Below, one piece after another: positions 11,046 through 24,593 of a stretch of 64,000 bases of DNA. The position numbers and the translations under genes were made by a program. Below the pieces are notes generated by a model, which was not told the DNA's origin, ran no database searches, and was given only the letters and a program-made list of their open reading frames with translations. Numbering within the stretch: position 1 is the first letter of the stretch; each line of letters starts with the position of its first letter. The DNA lies in NCBI RefSeq assembly GCF_018139145.2, contig NC_059471.1, positions 87,814,520 through 87,878,519 on the forward strand. The letters run 5' to 3'. Source of the DNA: Gymnogyps californianus. Taxonomy: Eukaryota; Chordata; Aves; Accipitriformes; Cathartidae.

Positions 11046-14000
11046 AGAATGCAAAATTGTCGTTCCTTGATGAAAACTTGATTAAGTTCAGGAAGGCATC
11101 TACAAGGGAAAACTGTTTTCAAATGGGAAACAACACATGAAAATCCAGTTTGGAGGAGAAACTTTGTACTGCACATGGTTGTCTTATCTTCAGGATGAGG
11201 TTCATCTCACTACTCACCACAACAATACCCATGTACAAAAACATAGTATGTAGGAGAGGGAGAAAGCTTTTGCTCCTTAATGGCCAGCATTTCTAGAAGT
11301 TGGAAACTACTCAACCATCCAGCTAGGAGTGGGAAGGCAGCATCAGAAAGATGGTTGGGGGAAGAGAGCTTTTTCAAATATTCTCGGGCACTATGCTGAG
11401 GGTTTTCTTTTATTCCTGTACCTAATGTTTTGTCATTCTCAGATAAGACCAGCAAACTTTTACATAAGCAAACTATTCAGATGGAAGCCATGTGTGGAAG
11501 CCATTTGCTAGCCATTCTCACTGTGCAGAGACTATTGCTCTTAAATGTTGACCCTTTGGTTTTTTGCATGTTTAAGAGACAAACAACTTATAGAACAATT
11601 TCACAAGTCTATTTAGTTTAGCTTTACAAGTCTTTTTAGTTTAGCTTTGAGATTGAAACACTTCAAGCACTTCAAACAAGTATCACATGGCTTTCTGAAG
11701 CCTGCTACAGAAATCACAATAAAATGCCTGTTGTAGAAGAAGCATAACTAAACACACAAGGAAACCACGATTCATTGGGACTGGGACAATTCAATGCCCT
11801 CTGAAGACAAGTATTTACTTCTCCCTGATTCACCATTACCTGAAGTATTTCTCTAAGCAGCAGCAAAGTGTCAAAGAAGAATTTTAACAGCTCAGCATAG
11901 ACTTATACTGAGACACAGCTAACTGAAGCTGCTGGAAGGAAGATGGGACAGACAGGTTTGCTTGGGGATTGAACACTATAAGCAACTCAGTAGTGTTTGC
12001 TGCAGACCTGCCTGCACACACACACGGGAGAGAAGCCGTGAAAGCCCATCAAAATGTCTGCAGTGGAAATGTAATTAGTGTGATCTTAAGTATAAAATGA
12101 GAGAAACTTTTACAGATGTAGTGCAGGCTGGAAAGAGGTGTGGAACTATGAGCAAAACTGGACTCCTACTCTGTTCAGAGAAATGGGATTTTGTAGGTGT
12201 TTGAAATAACAGATTTGTAGTGAAGAAAAAGCAGACTCCGTATCAATTCCTTCTCCTAATGAAAAAGCTTGTAAGACCCTGAATAACAATTAAACCCTTA
12301 GGTCAAGGGTACACCTATCTGGACAGGAGAGAAACTGAAATATTACTCTTGCTGAGCCAAGGTGGAAAGAAGATATTCATTGAGCTTAATCAAAATGTTA
12401 ATAGAAAGTATTTAAACAAAACCTGGCACAAAAGCTAGAGGCTTTACTGGAGGAGTCTGGGAAACCTGAGGATGACTCCAAAGGGCTCAACACCCACAGC
12501 TGCAATTTTTGCTGGGAAAAAATATTTGAGGTAAGGTTGAAACCTGGCCTCTGAATTGCTTTTGGTAGTTTTAGGAGGTTTGATTGTATGTTTGCTATTT
12601 ATTAGAAAGGGACCAGAGTAAATGCTTACATTTTCTGGACAATCTCTGTAACTTTCTATAAAAAGCCAAGAAAGATCACTTCTAAATATCCATTTTAAGT
12701 ATCAAGCAGATGCCCACAAGGAAGGAGTTCAACTATCTATTTACACAACAAATTTTTGTTCGGTTGGCAAAATCCTTGTTATTTCGCACAAAATGACCCT
12801 CAGAGGATATGGATTAGCTTCATTATTCTTTGGAAGCCTCTCAATGCCTCAGATTTCATGGGTGATGGATAGCTGTCTATATTTCAGAGGAAGAGCTGCC
12901 ATGCAGGAAGGCACCTTTCAGACAAGAATCACAGAATAGCTGTCTCTGGTGATAGTGGTTCACAGCACACTTGCAGCGCATATGAAGTGTCTTCAGAATC
13001 AAAAGTTAATTTTTATAAATAAGATAAAACCAGAACTGAATTTCAGGATAATCAGGCAAGAACTCCATTTGATTGTGGAAGAGTCATGAATCAGGCAAAG
13101 GTCTGCCCAGCAGTGTAAGCCACTTGCCAGCAGAGAGAGTTATCGGCAACATGCAAGTCTCTGGCAGCAATTTTAACTAATGAATCCACTGTAATTAACT
13201 CATTAGCAGTTGTTCCAATGACTTTACCACTCTAAGCCTCTGAGGCTTCAGAAAGCTAGCTATTTCAGAGGCTATAAATTTTGCTAAAATGTGGCAGACA
13301 TTTGCACAAGGCTTTCCTCAGTCAACAGAAGTGTATTCAACTGTCTTCCACTTCTTGGAAAAACGTAACCTTCGTGGCAACCCTTCCTGGCAGAACACAT
13401 CCTGCAGTGCTATTCCATGGCTACTCAGATTACATAGCAAGGCCGGCAATAAACACACATCCTTTTATGCTTAACAGTCAGGTCTTTCTTTACTTTTGGG
13501 GCTAAAACAAAACCTCCTACAGCTACAGCTGCGTTAGGGACTATAGCAGCTGGCAGTGCTGACTTTGTGCAGCAAAGAACAATAGATGTATAATACACAA
13601 AGGTCATTACTGTAACAGAGCGGGACCTGCTCTAACAAGTTATGAATATGTTATACAAAATGGAGTTTGACAGGTGTTTTCTGTTCTCCAGGCTGTAGTC
13701 CTACAGGATGTGGAAAATTGTACTCTTAATTGGGTCTTGCAAAACTACCTAAACCCACTGCTGTGCCACACCAAGCCCCACGTCAGTCGATGCTGCTCCT
13801 TGGCCAGGAGTGCATGACCCAAAGGCTTCTCTGCAGAGGGTTGCAGGCAGGAGCACCTTGTCCAAGTCCACACTGCACACCTTCAGGCACTGAGTCAGGA
13901 CTGGCCACTGTGTGGCCAACTATACAGCACCCACTGTCACCTTCACTTAGACGTCACCTGAATTCTCTGTGTATGCCATGTACAACCCCAGAATGCTGGC

Positions 14001-16489
14001 CAGACAACACTAGTCTCAATGTATGAGTGAGACACTTGGGTGGGATCAGAGGAAGTCCTTCCAACCTGGGCAGCCCTCAGAGTTCCCTGCCCCTCTTCAT
14101 CAGGTGGACACCCTTACAGTAAAAACATATTGTGGGAAAAGAGGGAGAAAAGCCACTCCACACCAGGAACCAGCTATGCTTTCCATGCTTATCTGTTCAG
14201 AAAACATTCTTGCCAGTATGCCCTAAGGACAACACATGCAACTCCTAGCCCTCCCAAGGCTGGGCTCCCTGAAGATCCCCACTCCCATGGAGGGTGCTCT
14301 GTTGCAAGTCTCTCTAGCACACACGTGTGTTATACCACCATCCCTGTCGACTCTGCTTCTACCGGTTGTGCCACAGCCCTCAGCATGAAGGAGCAGGGGG
14401 TCACAGAGACACTGTGACATGTTTTCCTGTGTGATTGATTCTAACCCATACAGCAGATCTAGAAAAGCCTAGCCTTCCCTCAGTACATATGCCTAGTACA
14501 ATCCTTTGCACTCTAAGGCAGAGGATCTGGACAGACTTGTTGTTTTGAGAATAAAAACACATGTTTCAGCACTTAATAAGTTGTTTCTTGTCTCAGATAC
14601 TCAATGCAGAATAATCTGCATTTTATTTTTAAATATGGAGAGAAACAGAATACCTTTTATGAATGATCTGTCATCATCTTCCAGTTTGGCAGACAACACA
14701 TGTACCCGGGTCATGGTTTCAAGAGTTTCATCACAGTTCACTAGTTAATCATTTTCCACTGAAAGCTAGGATTCTTAGACACTCACAACACATCAGGCAT
14801 CAGAACTGCAGGGGGTAGAAAAACACAAAACCAACTAATTCTGAAAGACTTCAGTGAAGATCATGAGAACGTGCAGTCCAGCCAGTGCCTGCCCAAGTCT
14901 GGGTACAGCTAAAAACAAGCACCCTGGGGTGCTGCTCCATTTCTTTTAAACCTGAACCCTGCTAACACTAAAAGAGAAGTGGGGGAGGAAAGGACAGCTC
15001 TGTTACACAGGCTGGGAGGGATGGGACAGGCCAGTCAGGACACACCTGGGTGCTGGTCTGCCTTTGTTTAGCTCTGCCTACAGACACATTCTGGCTGCAG
15101 TAGTGATTACAACTCCTAGTGCACCAAAAACATGGCTCCTCCATGCTGAGAGGATGTAAGATCTGTCAGGCCAAACACCCCCCCAGACAGTGTCCAGGAC
15201 AGCAGGCAGCTCAGCCACAGCCCAAATGCACTTGGAAGAGCCTGAGGTGCCGAATCTCCCATGATCTGCCGGCAGAGCAGCAGCTCTGTGTTGGCAGACA
15301 TGAGCCCTTCAGAAAGATAACCTTCCACCATGAGTGTGTCCCTGGCACTAGCTGACTGTCCGCATCATGGGAGACAGGACAGTTGACCCCAGAACAAAGT
15401 AAAAAGCAGCAGCAAGTGACGAACAAGACAGGACCTCACTGCAGGTCTGTCAGAGTGTGCCAGACAGGTGAGGATACGGCTCTGAAACAGCGATCTCAAA
15501 CCTCTGGTGTAGCTGATAGCTGAGGTAGCTGTCCTGACATCCTCAGCTTATTTTCATATGCAAATCTGGCCTCATCTTGCGGGTTTGATGAATAACCTTT
15601 GCTACTGCTACTGATGTCCTTTTCAGCACATACGGACTATACACTTGCCACAATCAACTGGTACAAACTTAGTCTTTCTTGGACTGCTGCATTCCAGTTT
15701 TAAGAGGAGGGAAAGACTAAATTTGAAGCTTAATTATTTCAAATAAATTAGTTTCCTTGCTTAAGAGTTAGGGATGTGATTTAACAAGTCGGGGACTGAC
15801 ATTTAAAAGTGTAGTGGTGAGTCAGATTTAAATCCAGGCTGTGCCAAAAGGGTGCAGTTGAGAACACAGTGAAATGCAAGCGTAAACTCTCTGGAGCTTT
15901 AATCCTGATTGCAATATTACTGACAAAACTCAGCCCAGAACTGACCCAGATCCACCTTGCCTAGCTTTTTAAACATAGATGTGACACACCGTTTAGAAGC
16001 TGTTGTCCTACACACCATCTGTAGTTTACGGAGAAAAATCAAGACCTCTGGGGGAAATCAGCCTGATCTGAACCCCAGATCTCAACTGCCTGCTAGCACT
16101 TCATGTCTCCAGTATTCCCTTCCCTTTTAAAAGACATCTCCTGACTGCATCATCCCTTACACCTGTGAGCTGTAGGAGTCAGGCTGCTCACAAAAATCTG
16201 CTTTAGACACCAAAACAACTAGAACTTACCCTCTACTCAACTTTCATAGCTTGCTGTCTTGCCTGCTCTGTTATTCTTCTATAATGAACACTGAGGATTC
16301 CTGTGGTTTATGAGCATGCCCCAGCAGGTGCCATTCTGCACACATAACAGGTATCGCTCATATCCATGCTGCTGCATTAAAGCGTGGAGTTTATAGAGCT
16401 ATCTGGAACATACCTCCAGCTGGTTTTGAGCACCCACAGGCACAGGACTCCAAATGAAGCCTCGTGAGCCTTGTACTAATACCTCCCAG
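11046..16489. other. Unique non-coding sequence, no gene seen
   Basis: Mostly A+T-rich sequence without recognisable exons. Stretches at 13730-14420 and 14880-15430 are somewhat richer in G+C and hold open frames of 65-125 codons on both strands without recognisable motifs. A short (CA)n run lies near 12015. The TAATTA-bearing block near 13150-13215 has the look of a conserved non-coding element, which I cannot test here. Confidence 0.5.
11603..11648. repeat. 23-bp tandem duplication
   Basis: Two adjacent 23-bp units, 11603-11625 and 11626-11648, both of the form ACAAGTCT.TTTAGTTTAG followed by CTTT. They differ at a single base (A versus T at the ninth position), so the duplication is recent or conserved by slippage. 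Confidence 0.9.
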
Positions 16490-16745
16490 TTTGTGGTGGC
16501 CTCCATGGCCACCAGGGACACTGCTGTGCTGTGCTGTCCATGAGGACCCACACTCCTCTTCTGAAAAGGTGCCCCAGCCTGTACTGCCATTTGGGGTGAT
16601 CCCGTTCCAGGTGCTGGACTTTGCCGTTTTGGCCAGCCTGCCGAGGTGCCTCTGAACAGCAGCCCTGTCCTCCAGCCTATCATCAACCACTCCCCCAGCC
16701 TGGTGTCATCCAGGGGGGCCTCTGGCTCCGTTTACCATCCTCCAA
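16490..16745 (-). mobile_element. CR1 LINE fragment (old)
   Basis: The block around 16570-16715 (CCAGCCTGTACTG, then the 'caggtgctggact' stretch and 'atcaaccactcccccagcctggtgtcatcc') matches the ORF2-encoding region of bird CR1 read in reverse. Sequence from about 16490 gives a weaker but collinear match. It carries many substitutions and small gaps, more than the copy at 9538-11045, and has no CR1 3' terminus. The boundaries are approximate. Confidence 0.75.
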
Positions 16746-18240
16746 TACATTTCTTCCAGGTATTTCAAAAGGAAAAAAAGTCCCACCTCTGCTCCTTTTT
16801 GTCTCTTTCTAAAGCCTGAATGATGCTATACAAGGGGATTGTTACAAAGTAAGTGAAATAAGAATGTGTGACAGAGACAGATTACTGTGAGACTGCATTG
16901 ATGAAGCTCAGAAAAAGGAATTGAAGAGGAAAACTTCCAGTATTCTTGTGTTTCAAGCACACACAGACAATGCAAGATTCCTATTTGCCTTTAAGGTACA
17001 TAAATTTTTGCTGGTTTTATTTGCTGGAAACAAAGCATAATGTTCAGTACCACAGCACAATGCTAGGGATCTGCAACTTGTATAGTCACTGGATAGATCA
17101 ATAAAATAAAAAATGCAGTTTAAAATCTACCAAATATAAAATAACTTCTCTGAGGAAAAAGAACCAAAACAGTCTACAATGTTGAGGGACCGTTGAAGAA
17201 AAAGACTCAAGAGTTCTTTCAGTAAAGTTCTCCAATCCTTCAAGCTGTAATAAATTGTTATTTAAAAATATACATTGTACTATGCTTAGCCTGGAAATCA
17301 AGAGAGACAATACCACTAATATAACAAAGTAAATAAATAATTTGATTCTATCAAAAAGCTGTGCTCATTTTACAATCTTTTCAATAGGAAAAAATATCAT
17401 TTCTTGGAGTGAACTCAAGGTGAAGAGGGATTAAAGCGATAACATTCAAAAGAAGTGGCATTTGTTTATATCATCTAAAATAGGTTGGGATTAATGAGAC
17501 AGAAGAAAATATCAAGATGACTTAATGCAAGCTATGGAAGATTTTAAGGTGCCCTTTCATGCTGAAGAGCAATGCTAAAATAGCACTTTCCAGTTCCATA
17601 TTTCTCACCTTTCACTAACTTTCTCCCAAAATTCTCCAAGTTTATAAGGAGTTACTGTTTCAAAATGACCAGGCTTGCAAAGCAGCTTATTTTTTAAAAG
17701 AGGTACTGTCTAGTTCCAGTATCCCAACAAGAAATTAAGATTCTGCAATCACAGTTTGCATCTAGACCTAAGAAAGCATTAGCTGTCCCCATCCTACAAA
17801 CCAGCTTCCCAGCTGGGGAAAACTGAGACCCTGAGAAAGTCTTTAAGGACTGTTTGTTTCTGATTTTTCCCCAGAAAAGACAATAGGCCGATTGTTAAAG
17901 CACACCCACATTACATATGGGAAATCCAATTTCAGGTGCCTCGTTGGTATTGAGCATAGCAGGGATTTGCACACAGGTGTCACAGGGCAGTGCCCTGAGT
18001 GGAATGATGTACTGCTATTAGGAGCAATTTGTAAGTAAGTGGACCACGAGCTGGGAACAGCAGCAGCGTACCCCCATATTGCACAGATGCTTCGGCAGGA
18101 CCTGCTGCAGCCACCTGCCTGCAGTTCACGGGGTTGGAAGTGCAGCAGGGTTGGGAACAGGAGACGGGGGTCAGGCCCCAGATTTTGAGGGTAGAGCTGC
18201 ATAGGAAAAGATTGGTTTCCTTCGAGTAAAGAGAAGAAAG
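16746..18240. other. Unique non-coding sequence
   Basis: A+T-rich sequence between two CR1 fragments. It contains no recognisable exon, RNA gene or repeat. A 211-codon minus-strand open frame starts in the CR1 copy to the right and runs to 17843. It mixes CR1-derived and unrelated sequence, so it is not a gene. Confidence 0.55.
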
Positions 18241-18690
18241 TCACAGGGATGTTGGTTGGAAGGCACCTCTGGTGGTCACCCAGACCAGCCTCCTGCTCAA
18301 AGCAGGAGTGCTGCCAGCACCAGATCAGCTCTGCCGTGGCTCTGTCTAGCTCAGTCACCCCGAAGGGCAGAGAGTGCACCACTGCTCTGGGAAGCCTCTC
18401 CCAGTGCTGCACCACCCTCCCAGTGACATGGCTTCTCCTCACATCTAGTCTGAGCCCCCCAAGCCTCAGTGTGGCCATTTATCCTTTTCCATATTATTTG
18501 CCTCCACCAAGAAGACTGTGGCTCTGTCATCTCTATAACTGTTCTTTAAGTAGGTATACACTACTATATACTATACCTGCACTTTGACTTCTTCACTGAT
18601 TCCCTCAGCCTCTCACTGCTGTTCAGATGCTTTCGGCCCCTGAGCATCTTGATGACCCACTGTTGGACCCTCATCTGTATCTAAAGGGCT
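18241..18690 (-). mobile_element. CR1 LINE 3'-end fragment
   Basis: The minus-strand CR1 3' region is easy to follow from the end inward: 'tcacaggga.gttggttggaaggcacctct', 'cctgctcaaagcagg', 'cccagtgctgcaccaccct', then 'ggctctgtcatctctataact', 'ttaagtaggtata' and 'ccctgagcatcttgatg'. The terminal 8-bp repeat is reduced to TCACAGGGA. The right limit near 18690 is approximate. The frame is broken and no protein function remains. Confidence 0.88.
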
Positions 18691-19141
18691 GATACTGCTA
18701 CTGTGAGGGATATCCAAACAAACCGGGAAACACTACATTAGGTCACTTCAAGGTTTTGCTCCTTTTCTTTCCCTTCTCCGAACTTCTTTTGCAAAACAAG
18801 CATATTACCACAAAGAGTTGCAATGATACAAATTTACCTTATCTTATAAAAATTAACATGACCTGAAAGCTGTTCCATTGATCCATGACAAAATATGGGT
18901 TTATTCTCTTTACTTGATGTGCCTAACAAAGACAAATAAAGAAACAAAGAAAGATCTAAGCCTAGGCTAGTCCTTTTTTCTAGCTGATAATCGAAAAAAG
19001 CACCTGTAAAGAGCAATTAATCTCCCTTATCTGAGCTGACTTAGCATGAGAGGCATCACCTTCTGGAGTTGTCTATTCACTTCATTGCCTACAAATGGAC
19101 TGACTTAGGCTTAGACATCAGACTTAGGGTAGATGACTCCC

Positions 19142-19170
19142 ATGTTACTAGCAATGTTTGCTAGTAATAT
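19142..19170. repeat. Perfect short hairpin
   Basis: TTACTAGCAA (19145-19154) and TTGCTAGTAA (19158-19167) are exact reverse complements separated by TGT. One G-T and two A-T pairs extend the stem outward to about 13 bp. The tight loop and short stem do not suit a microRNA precursor. It is a DNA palindrome of unknown role. Confidence 0.85.
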
Positions 19171-22100
19171 GCAAGCTAAACAGATAAACTAAGTTCCTCT
19201 CCTAAATTCGAACTGGTTCTATAAAGCAAGCAGGAGTGAAAATGCAGTTATGTTTTGATAGAACAACAAATAGTTACAAATCTAAATGCAAAGATGGCAT
19301 TTAATGGTGCAATTTTCATCATTCTCCAAAGCTAATGTGTAGCCATTACACTTCTTTTAGTATAGTGTAAAAGTTACAGTATACGTTTAATTCAAGAGTT
19401 TAAAACCTACAGACTCCGGCAAGTTTAACTGCTTTCTTATCACAGTGGACACCTTAACTCTATCCTCTTACTTCATGCATATCCCCTATGAAATTCCTAC
19501 ATATGATTATAAAAGGAACACATGACATCTCCTAATTTTATTCTCAATTGCACATTGTTATTTTATATGATTTGTCAATATTATACTCACGAAGTGTAGA
19601 AGTGTAAGCCCTTCTCTACTAGAAAACCACTCCAAAGCCCAAGCTCTAGTGTTGTTCATACCACAGCAATATCACAGCAGATTTCAGTTATCAGCATCGC
19701 TGTCTTTTTCAAAGCTGACAGCGAGGAGCAAGAGCATTGTGAGGGGTCATGCACATTTCATGAACATTTTGGCTGGGAGAGGTGGATCAAAAGGCCTTTT
19801 GGCAAGGAAAAAGAGGACCCCTAGGAACAGAAACTATAAGAAAAGGACCTTAGTTAAGAATTTATCCACCTCCTCGCTCCTGAGTGAACTGAAGTGAACT
19901 GAAACCTTGGCTTGCCCTCAGGCAGCCAGGAGGTGTGATAGACTGGACCAGACCAAGACAACCAGGAACACACAGAGTGAGTGGGCCTGGAGGAAGAGGA
20001 AGAGCAGTACCTTCACTCCTGTGTGGAAGCAGTCCTTCCTGAAGACACAGCTGTAAGATGCAGTGTCATCTGAAAGCCTTTATGCAAAAGGTCTGATTTC
20101 TAGATCAGACGTTTTTCAAAACCTCTCAATCGTGCAGATCAGAGTGCTGCTACAGCGTTGGATGACTGATATTGCCATTCTGTCAAAGAGAAATGGATGG
20201 GATCAGTGAAAAAATTTAAATCTTAACTATGACAGGTTTTTTTCTTCTATAAAATGCATCATTTCTTTAAGCTACTTCTGCTTTCTGTGAAGCTGCTTTT
20301 ATTTAATTACAGAGTAGAAAATCCAATTGTGCAAAAACCAAAAGATGTTTCCACTTTAAAATAAATTTCAGTTTCAGAAACTAGTTCATACAATCGGTGC
20401 TTCCACATTTCTCTAGGGGCTGTGCACTCTGGCTGCAATACATCTTCTGAGATGTATTCCATTTTTTAGCCTCTTGGTAAAGGTAGGGGAACACATTATA
20501 GGAATCTTTCACACTTCATCTCAGATGTGTGCCCTGCATGCTTTGACCAGAGAAGGAAGCAGAACATACTCCGAACAGGAACACCTACAAAACAAAGAGG
20601 ACCATATGGAATTGCAATTCTATGCTTTTTAACAGAAACACTGTAGTTCTGCCTAAGCCAAAAATATTCAAAGGAGAAACATATTTAGCTGATGGGATGA
20701 GAAATTCAGGTGTGGCCAAGATCTTACTCAGCCTCAATAAAGTCTGAGCAAGAAAGAGAGGGAAATAGAGACAAATTCTCATTAGTACTGGCACTGAAGA
20801 TACAGAGGCAAGTTTTGGGAAGGGGGGGCGGGGCGGAGAGATCTACCTATCATTTAATAACAAAGTTTTGGCAAAGATTCATATCCTATAATTTTCGCTA
20901 TCAATAGAGCATCCTCAAGAGAGTGGTGCAAAGCAAGAATTCAAATTTCTTCCACTATGAGAAGCAAAGACAGACTAGATTGCTAACACAAGGACTTACA
21001 TTTGTTGCCTGGAGTTAAAGAAAGGTATTCATTTTCTTCTGTCCAAATTGAATGGTAGATTTATATTTGGCCTACCAAAGCTATTCTGGTACATAACAGT
21101 GAAAAAAATCTAGCAAAGAATTAGTAGTAAAAGTAAAATACCTCAAACCTCAGCCCAGGACGTAGAACCTCCCTGTGACATACCTCGCAGTCACGACCTT
21201 CAGCTCCAGCACACTCTGCTTCTACAGCTCCCTTATCTACGTTTCTATATAACGAGTCCAGCTCACAGAAAGCTAGTTCACAGAGCACATTTTCAGATCA
21301 AAAATCTTGTTAAAGGAACAGAATGTGAGGAAGATAGGACCAGATTATTAATAGTGATTGTATTGGAAATGGGAAAGGCTGCACAGCCCTTTCTGAAATG
21401 CAGATTTCCCAGGACTGTGAGACGTTGGGATCCGATGCTGCATTTGGCCCATTAAACAGCTTTTTAGACCCGAAGGGATATCTTCAGAGTCTCACTTCAC
21501 AGGCCATAACATTTCACTGTTTAATTCCTTCATTAAAGCAGTAAGAGTTCATTGTGCTGTATCATATCTATATCAAAAAGGATTTTCAAGGAAAAGAAGA
21601 ATCTATAAAACTCCTAGATAAAGTTATTCCAGCAGTTATTTAGCCTTGCTGTAAAAAATACGCTCCTTTTTGTAGCCTGAATTAATCTCGTTTTACTTTA
21701 GAGATGGAGTAGCATCGCGCTTTCATTCAGTAGATTAAATTGTCATCCCGTATCAGAAATGTCGCTGTGTAGCAGCTCTTAAACCACGATAAAGTAATGT
21801 GCTAACCTTCTCTTTGGCAAAATGAAAAGATTGAGCTTCTTCATGTCTACTGACAGGCAGCATGTCCAGACCTCTGACTGTGCTGGAAGGATTTCAGAGG
21901 CATTTAAAACATCAGCACCACAACTAGACTCACACCCCAGCAGCAGTTTCACCAGTACAGAAGTCGTATCATACCTTAACTCCTACTGGATATTTCTTCA
22001 CCATACATATATAGGTATCCCCTGGTTTCCTTAGTCCCGCACTGCACACAGGGTGGTTTCCAGCATTTCCTGACTGCGCGATGGCTATGTACCACGATGC

Positions 22101-24460
22101 CCAGTTAGGGATGGCAGCTGTGGAAAACAAGGGCCTGAAACATCTGAGTTATAAGTACCATGAGGCACTGGGATATCTCAGGTGGACAGTGTCTTATGGA
22201 AATACTACATTGTAGAGTCAGAAATACCTGAGCTAGGTTTTAAAAACTCCGCCGTGACAGCACTGAGCTCTACACAGCTAAATTTATCTTGTTTCTTGGC
22301 AGTCTGCAGCATAGACATACCGGGTAAGATTCATCTGGCCAAGTGTAGACATATACATCTGAGCCAGACACCCTTGGCTCCTATATGGACATCTTATCTG
22401 AGAGCAGGTGTTTGAAATAGATTACATGAGTCACGCCTTAAAAGAGCCTGCTTTTCTCTGCGGATCACACAGGGAACCTAGAATAGCTCAGAGGTAGGCA
22501 CCTTCAGGCTGTAGTAAAGTTTGCCAAAATGAATCCCACCCACTCTTATAGCCTATCCAGTGTCATACTGATGAAATGGGCAGAGGGTATAAATGGTGCT
22601 CACAGGCTGAGACCGCAAAGGGTCCATGCATCTTCTTCATTTCAGTGATTTATATCATGAGAACAAAGTAATTGGGCAGGTAGAGCCCACAGTGCCTGGA
22701 GGTAAGGTATTTCAAGATTTAGTTCAAGAGATCTCAAATCAGGTCCTCTGCTACATGTCGCTTCAATAAAAACAGAGGATATTAAGTCCTCATTTGTATT
22801 TTTTCCTTCCTTTTAGATAGCAAAAATGAGTATTTTATACAAAAACCTGGTTATTTTAACCTCTTCCTGTGTTGTTCTCCTAGCCCTCCTGGGATGTAAT
22901 AGTTTGGGAGAATCAGGAACACATAAGCACAGAAATGCCATTCACTTGTCAATACCAATTATCCAATGTGCTACTGGTCTTAAAGTTGCACTAGATGAAT
23001 GAGTTGGAAGGGACTCAGAGATACAACATTGCTGTTGTGCTCGTTTTGGTTCTTCAGATCCATGCGTTTTTCACGTGCAGTGTTTTCCTTTAATGGCCTA
23101 TATAGCATCTACACCTGAAAGAAGTAATATTTTATCCTGTACTACAACACTATTTCTCTTTTCCCCTCTTTGAAGAAGACAACCGAAGATATTCCTGCTT
23201 TAAATGGTGACCAAAAATACCACAAATTCTCAATACTGCTCTAAAGGAAGTTAAACTAAAGTTTTGCCTTTGAACTGGGATGGAATATTATTGGTCAGAT
23301 TTTCTTTTACTTTGGAGTATATTTAATGTGAAGTTTTGGGGGTTTTTTTGGTCTTTCTCAGCAGCCTTTTCAAATTTCAGCAATCGAAAAGGTTAGCATG
23401 CAAAGCTTAAAAGTGCAGTATTTCTGAGTACACTAAATGAAATGCATCTTTCGCACCTTGCCATAAAATTAATTATGCCGGAGAGAAAGGAAGCTTGTGT
23501 TATACAAGCTCTCAAAGACTTTCCATGAAAAAATTCATCCCCACAATCAATAGAGACATGATATGAAATCACATTGTTACAAAGGTTTTCTCCTCAGAAC
23601 TTCTGATGAATGTAAATTTGAATTCCACACTGTAAGATAACGCTGAATGCCTAAAACATAAATTATGGTGAGGTAGATTTCAAATAGAAGCACCTATGGA
23701 GTATTTAAGAAACAAGACTCCACAAACAATGCCGCATTATAAGCATCCAACTTGTGTGGTAGAGTGCATTTTTATTTAATAGCAGTGTGATGCAGGATCA
23801 TTTACAGAGAAAAGAGCAAGAATCCCATTTTTAGACAGAAACCAAACAGATCATTGAGCGAGATGTGTATCCTCATGTATTTACATGAGTTAAAAAAGAC
23901 ATAAAATCTTATCTAAAGAAACTATTGGGAGACTATGCATCACATATCTTTTACTTGTCAAGTTGTCAAACTTTTTATGAGTTATGTCTGAGTTTCCTCA
24001 GTCATTCTGTGATTCTGTGATTAATATACAGGCATAGAGCGGTATTTAACTTTGTGACCATGTAACTGCATTCACTGGCTGATACTACGGTTATTTCTGT
24101 TGTGGGATAGGTAAAATTCCATGGCACTGGGCTTTGTTAATATACAATGACTGTGTGATTCCTATTCTTTTCTTTATTTAACTCTTATTTTTCAATAGGC
24201 TTATACTGTACCTACATTAATTATAATGAAAATGATTAATGATAGTAATAATACTCATTATGTTGTGCATAAATTAACAGCACAAGCAGCACTTGCATCC
24301 TGGCATACAGCACACTGGAAATTCAGCTTGATTTTTGTGGGTTTTACTGCATCACAGCACTCCTCTTCCCCCCGGACAGACGAAGTCCTAGCATTACAGC
24401 ACAAGTTTGTTTCAGAATCGGCTCTAACTTGTACATTGGTTTTATAAATTGTGAAGCTTA

Positions 24461-24593
24461 AGCATTTTCTCTTCACTTCCAGATTTTCACTCCCCTTGAC
24501 ACTGGTCGACTCCTCAGAGTACTGCCTGATGACAAGATGGAACAACAGGCTGAACAGAGGCATCCTGCTGGCAAACGGCAGCACCCCCCATGA
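24461..24593 (+). other. Possible splice acceptor followed by short open frame
   Basis: A pyrimidine-rich run (CATTTTCTCTTCACTTCCAG) ends in AG at 24481-24482 and resembles a 3' splice site. The frame starting at 24483 stays open for 36 codons to a TGA at 24591-24593. There is no recognisable domain and no matching upstream exon, so this is only a candidate terminal exon; chance is the likelier explanation. Confidence 0.12.

Noticed and set aside
17843..18478. Minus-strand frame of 211 codons
   Set aside because: Its first third or so is CR1 3'-end sequence and the rest is unrelated flanking DNA. No domain is visible.
22990..23030. GAGTTGGAAGGGACTC, resembling the CR1 3' region
   Set aside because: Only about 16 bases match and nothing on either side continues the match.
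23990..24025. ATTCTGTGATTCTGTGATT, resembling the 8-bp terminal repeat of a plus-strand CR1
   Set aside because: The sequence upstream does not match the CR1 3' region, so two repeat units alone are not enough for a call.
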